From Actinomycetospora sp. TBRC 11914 (GTDB lineage: Bacteria; Actinomycetota; Actinomycetes; Mycobacteriales; Pseudonocardiaceae): DNA of 64,000 nucleotides. Position numbers and translations under genes: made by a program. Shown here in pieces: positions 61,464 through 64,000 of this stretch (the stretch's first letter is position 1; every line of letters begins with the position of its first letter). The notes under the pieces were generated by a model, which had not been told where the DNA came from, did not search any database, and saw nothing but the letters and a program-made list of their open reading frames with translations. The DNA lies in NCBI RefSeq assembly GCF_012933465.1, contig NZ_JABBND010000015.1, positions 1-64,000 on the forward strand. The letters run 5' to 3'.

Positions 61464-61667
61464 ATGGCAGAAGGCACCGTCAAGTGGTTCAACAGCGAGA
61501 AGGGCTTCGGCTTCCTCGCTCCCGACGGTGGTGGCGCTGACGTCTTCGTCCACTACTCGGCGATCCAGTCTCGCGGTTTCCGGACGCTGGACGAGGGTCA
61601 GCGCGTCTCGTTCGACGTCGAGCAGGGCCAGAAGGGCCTGCAGGCCGTTCAGGTCACGCCGCTGTAG
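61464..61667 (+). CDS. cspA: Cold-shock protein, CspA family
   Basis: The 67-residue protein has one cold-shock domain with RNP1 (KGFGFLAPD) and RNP2 (VFVHYSAI), binding single-stranded RNA and DNA as a chaperone. AGGAGCAGGA precedes the ATG. A 216-base stretch after aceE, including a GGGGG/CCCCC hairpin near 61418-61440, probably contains its own promoter and a structured leader as in other csp genes. A perfect terminator follows the stop. Confidence 0.95.
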   Translation: MAEGTVKWFNSEKGFGFLAPDGGGADVFVHYSAIQSRGFRTLDEGQRVSFDVEQGQKGLQAVQVTPL

Positions 61668-61688
61668 CAGCGCACACGTCACACGGGG

Positions 61689-61727
61689 CGGGGCCCCGGC
61701 CGGTTCGCCGGCCGGGGCCCCGTTTCT
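61689..61727 (+). terminator. Intrinsic terminator of the cold-shock gene
   Basis: A perfect 15-bp stem (CGGGGCCCCGGCCGG / CCGGCCGGGGCCCCG) with a TTCG loop is followed by TTTCT. It starts 21 bases after the cspA stop and insulates it from the downstream regulator gene. Confidence 0.92.
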
Positions 61728-61819
61728 CGTGTGGGGCCGATCGATCGCGGATGAGTGTGGAGATGCGGACACTCAACGTCTGCGATGCGACACCGCTGAC
61801 ACCTCGAGGGAGGTCCGCG

Positions 61820-63148
61820 ATGGCGGGGACCCGGGAGCGGTCGGTCTCCGAGGCCACGGTGCGCCGTCTGGAGCTCGCGACCGGCGGGGTGGCCGGGGCG
61901 GGCGTGGCCGAGATGTCGGCGCGGCTGCCGTGGTTCTCCCGGCTGACCGCCGACCAGCGCGCCGGTGTCCTGATGGTCACCCAGCTCGGCGCGGCCAACT
62001 TCGTCACCTGGCTCCGCGACCCCGACGCCACCCCGCGGCTCACCGCCGAGGCGTTCCGCAGCGCCCCGCCCGACCTCGCCCGCCGGATGACGCTGCGCCA
62101 GACCGTCGAGCTCGTTCGCATCGCCACCGAGGTGTTCGAGGAGCGCATCCCCGCCCTCGCCGGCAGCCGCAGCGAGCGCGCGACCCTGGTGGCCTCGGTC
62201 CTGCGCTTCGGCCGCGAGGTGGCCTTCGCCGCGGCGACCGTGTACGCGTCGGCCGCCGAGTCGCGGGGCGCCTGGGACGCGCGGCTCGAGGCCCTCGTCG
62301 TCGACGCCGTGGTGCGCGCCGACCGCGACTCCGAGGGCGCCCTGCTCTCCCGCGCCTCGGCCCTGGGGTGGGACCCGGCGGCGCGGGCCGTCGTGCTCGT
62401 CGGCGACCCGCCGCGCGAGGGCGACGGCGAGGGTCCGGACCCGCTGCACGGGGTGCGGCGCGCCGCCTACCGCGCGGGCGTCTCGGTGCTCCTCGGCGCC
62501 CACGGCTCCCACCTCGTCATGATCATGTCGCTCGACGAGGCCCGGGGCGGCGGGGAGCGCCCGGAGGCGGACGACGGCGACGGCGGTGGTGACGGGGGTG
62601 CCGACGGAGGTGCCGAGGACGCCCGCGACCACCGGCTGGCCGACCTCACCCGCGGCGAGTCGAAGGCCGCCCTCGCCCTCGCCGACGCCTTCGGCCCGGG
62701 GCCCGTCGTCGCCGGACCCGTCGTCGCCGGGCTGCTCGACGCGCACCGCTCGGCCGGGCGGGCGCTCGCCGGGCACCGGGCCGTCGTCGCCTGGCCCGGC
62801 GCGCCCCGTCCGGTCTCGGCCGACGAGCTGCTCCCGGAGCGGGTGCTCGCCGGGGACGCGGCCGCGGTCGAGCAGCTCGTGCGCGAGGTGGCCCGCCCGC
62901 TGCGGGAGGCCGGCGGCTCGCTGGTCGAGACCGTGGAGTCCTACCTGGAGCACGCCGGGGTCCTCGAGGCCTGCGCGCGTTCGCTGTTCGTCCACCCCAA
63001 CACCGTCCGGTACCGGCTGCGTCGAGTGGCCGACCTCACCGGCGCCCAGGCCTCCGACGCGCGCGGCGCGCGGTTGTTGCACATGGCCATCGCCCTGGAT
63101 CGGTTGCGCACTTCCGATGACGAGGCAGACCTCGGCCCACGTCGTTGA
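61820..63148 (+). CDS. PucR/CdaR-type helix-turn-helix regulator, FasR-like (upstream of fabD)
   Basis: The 442-residue protein has an N-terminal helical part (VRRLELATGGVAGAGVAEMS), a GGDEF-like central region (LGWDPAARAVVLVGDPP, GVSVLLGAHGSHLVMIMSLD) and the C-terminal PucR HTH_30 domain (LVETVESYLEHAGVLEACAR, SLFVHPNTVRYRLRRVADLT, GARLLHMAIALDRL). An Asp/Gly-rich loop (ADDGDGGGDGGADGGAED) interrupts the centre. In position and type it corresponds to mycobacterial Rv2242 and Streptomyces FasR, an activator of the fab operon. GAGGGAGG lies six bases before the ATG. Confidence 0.88.
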   Translation: MAGTRERSVSEATVRRLELATGGVAGAGVAEMSARLPWFSRLTADQRAGVLMVTQLGAANFVTWLRDPDATPRLTAEAFRSAPPDLARRMTLRQTVELVRIATEVFEERIPALAGSRSERATLVASVLRFGREVAFAAATVYASAAESRGAWDARLEALVVDAVVRADRDSEGALLSRASALGWDPAARAVVLVGDPPREGDGEGPDPLHGVRRAAYRAGVSVLLGAHGSHLVMIMSLDEARGGGERPEADDGDGGGDGGADGGAEDARDHRLADLTRGESKAALALADAFGPGPVVAGPVVAGLLDAHRSAGRALAGHRAVVAWPGAPRPVSADELLPERVLAGDAAAVEQLVREVARPLREAGGSLVETVESYLEHAGVLEACARSLFVHPNTVRYRLRRVADLTGAQASDARGARLLHMAIALDRLRTSDDEADLGPRR

Positions 63149-63233
63149 CCTGCGACGATGCAAGATCGTTCTGCTGAGTGCGTCGACGGCGCCATCTCGA
63201 TCGATTCCGACGACGCGGCGTGTTTGCCTCTGC

Positions 63234-63254
63234 CGTTGTAGGAACCCCACAACG
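63234..63254. promoter_or_regulatory. Inverted repeat in the fabD promoter region
   Basis: CGTTGT and ACAACG flank nine bases, 68 bases before the fabD start and 86 bases after the regulator gene. The 173-bp gap has unusually low GC at 63150-63270 for this genome, consistent with a promoter. The PucR/FasR-like protein encoded next door is the obvious candidate ligand. Confidence 0.5.
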
Positions 63255-63321
63255 ATCCCCGATGAGGATTCGTCACCGCGGCGCCTGCTGCACGCAACCC
63301 GCACGTGGTGGGGTACGGAGT

Positions 63322-64000
63322 GTGATCGCGATCCTCGCGCCCGGTCAGGGCGCCCAGAAGCCGGGGATGCTCGCTCCGTGGCTGGAACGCCCCGGCGCCC
63401 GCGAACGGCTGGCGGCGTTCTCCGAGGCCTCCGGCCTCGACCTCGTGCAGCTGGGCACGGAGGCCGACGCCGACACGATCGCCGACACCGCGGTCACCCA
63501 GCCGCTGCTCGTCGCCTCGGCGCTGCTCTCCGGGGAGGCGCTGCTCGGTGAGCTGGCGGGAGACGCAGCGGAGCGGAGCTCGACCCGTGGGAGCGGCTCG
63601 CTGGGATCGGCCGACGCCCTGCCCGAGGACACCACGGTCGCGGGCCACTCCGTGGGTGAGCTCGCCGCCGCCGCGATCGCCGGGGTGCTCAGCCCGGAGC
63701 AGGCCGTGGCCCTCGCCGCGGTGCGCGGCCGCGAGATGGCCGCCGCCTGCGCGGTCGAGCCGACGTCGATGGCCGCCGTCCTCGGCGGTGACGCCGACAC
63801 CGTGCTGGCCGCGCTCGCCGAGCGCGACCTCGAGCCGGCCAACCGCAACGGCAGCGGCCAGGTGGTCGCCGCCGGCCGGACCTCCGACGTCGAGGCCCTC
63901 GCCGCCGAGCCGCCGGAGGGCGCCCGGGTGCGCCCGCTCGCCGTCGCCGGCGCCTTCCACACCCGCTTCATGGAGCCCGCCGAGAAGGCGCTGGCCTCGT
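63322..64000 (+). CDS. fabD: Malonyl-CoA:ACP transacylase, 3' end beyond window
   Basis: The first 226 residues are present: ILAPGQGAQKPGML, the nucleophile Ser110 in VAGHSVGELAAA, Arg in VRGREMAAAC, NRNGSGQVVAAG and the catalytic His in GAFHTRFME. It loads malonyl groups onto ACP for type II fatty acid (mycolate-type) synthesis. A Ser/Gly/Arg-rich stretch (about residues 79-103) between the PLLVASALL helix and the GHSVGE elbow is longer than in other FabD proteins. The GTG follows GGAGT closely. It continues past the window edge. Confidence 0.92.
   Translation, partial: MIAILAPGQGAQKPGMLAPWLERPGARERLAAFSEASGLDLVQLGTEADADTIADTAVTQPLLVASALLSGEALLGELAGDAAERSSTRGSGSLGSADALPEDTTVAGHSVGELAAAAIAGVLSPEQAVALAAVRGREMAAACAVEPTSMAAVLGGDADTVLAALAERDLEPANRNGSGQVVAAGRTSDVEALAAEPPEGARVRPLAVAGAFHTRFMEPAEKALAS

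Noticed and set aside
63556..63630. Insertion sequence remnant inside fabD
   Set aside because: Too short, in frame, and without terminal repeats or target duplication; kept only as an unusual segment.

Overview
The window is a chromosomal segment of a very high-GC actinobacterium. The block at 57-64 kb (AhpE-type peroxiredoxin, DUF3052 protein, aceE, PucR-type regulator, fabD) has the gene order known from mycobacteria and Pseudonocardiales. Together with the BLUF, ANTAR, ECF42, F420-type oxidoreductase and WS/DGAT families, it suggests a soil Pseudonocardiales relative such as Pseudonocardia or Actinomycetospora. That placement is inference from gene content. No insertion sequence, prophage, CRISPR array or rRNA is visible; one tRNA gene (Val, TAC) is present.

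Layout: 0-11 kb is a mixed accessory stretch. It holds a truncated HNH nuclease with a repetitive acidic linker, two membrane proteins, an alpha/beta hydrolase, a BLUF photoreceptor, a secreted beta-helix protein, a glycosyltransferase, an ECF42 sigma factor operon (DUF6069, DGPF, sigma) and ANTAR proteins. 11-23 kb is a catabolic locus: a denD-like dehydrogenase, then a minus-strand operon (GntR, hyuA, hyuB with a C-terminal zinc domain, beta-decarboxylating dehydrogenase). A plus-strand operon (aldehyde dehydrogenase, SDR, second GntR, amidase) diverges from it over a FadR-like palindrome.

23-30.5 kb holds a secreted lyase, a GlxA-type regulator, a divergent DNA-repair pair (Fpg/Nei and AlkB), an XRE regulator divergent from methionine aminopeptidase over a palindrome, and a coupled cupin/VOC/TIGR01777 trio. 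30.5-36 kb is a C1/methylamine-type operon: a GcvT/DmdA-like protein, a dimethylglycine-dehydrogenase-like flavoprotein, EtfB and EtfA, preceded by two tandem dyad operators. An ABC exporter and two flavin/F420-type oxidoreductases follow.

39.7-46.1 kb is a second catabolic locus: an HpaB-type monooxygenase, its flavin reductase, a cyclase-family hydrolase, a RidA protein, an acyl-CoA ligase and an NTF2-like protein. The set would suit hydroxylation, ring opening, deamination and CoA activation of an (N-containing) aromatic. 46-57 kb is mostly envelope and small-protein genes (WS/DGAT, M1 lipoprotein peptidase, Rpf-like transglycosylase, secreted serine protease) plus a MEDS/ATPase and RsbW-like regulatory pair. 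57-64 kb is the conserved core: peroxiredoxin, DUF3052, pyruvate dehydrogenase E1, cold-shock protein with a strong terminator, PucR/FasR-like regulator and the start of the fatty-acid-synthase operon.

Starts were chosen from ribosome-binding sites read by eye. Protein functions are family assignments from recognised motifs, not database searches.
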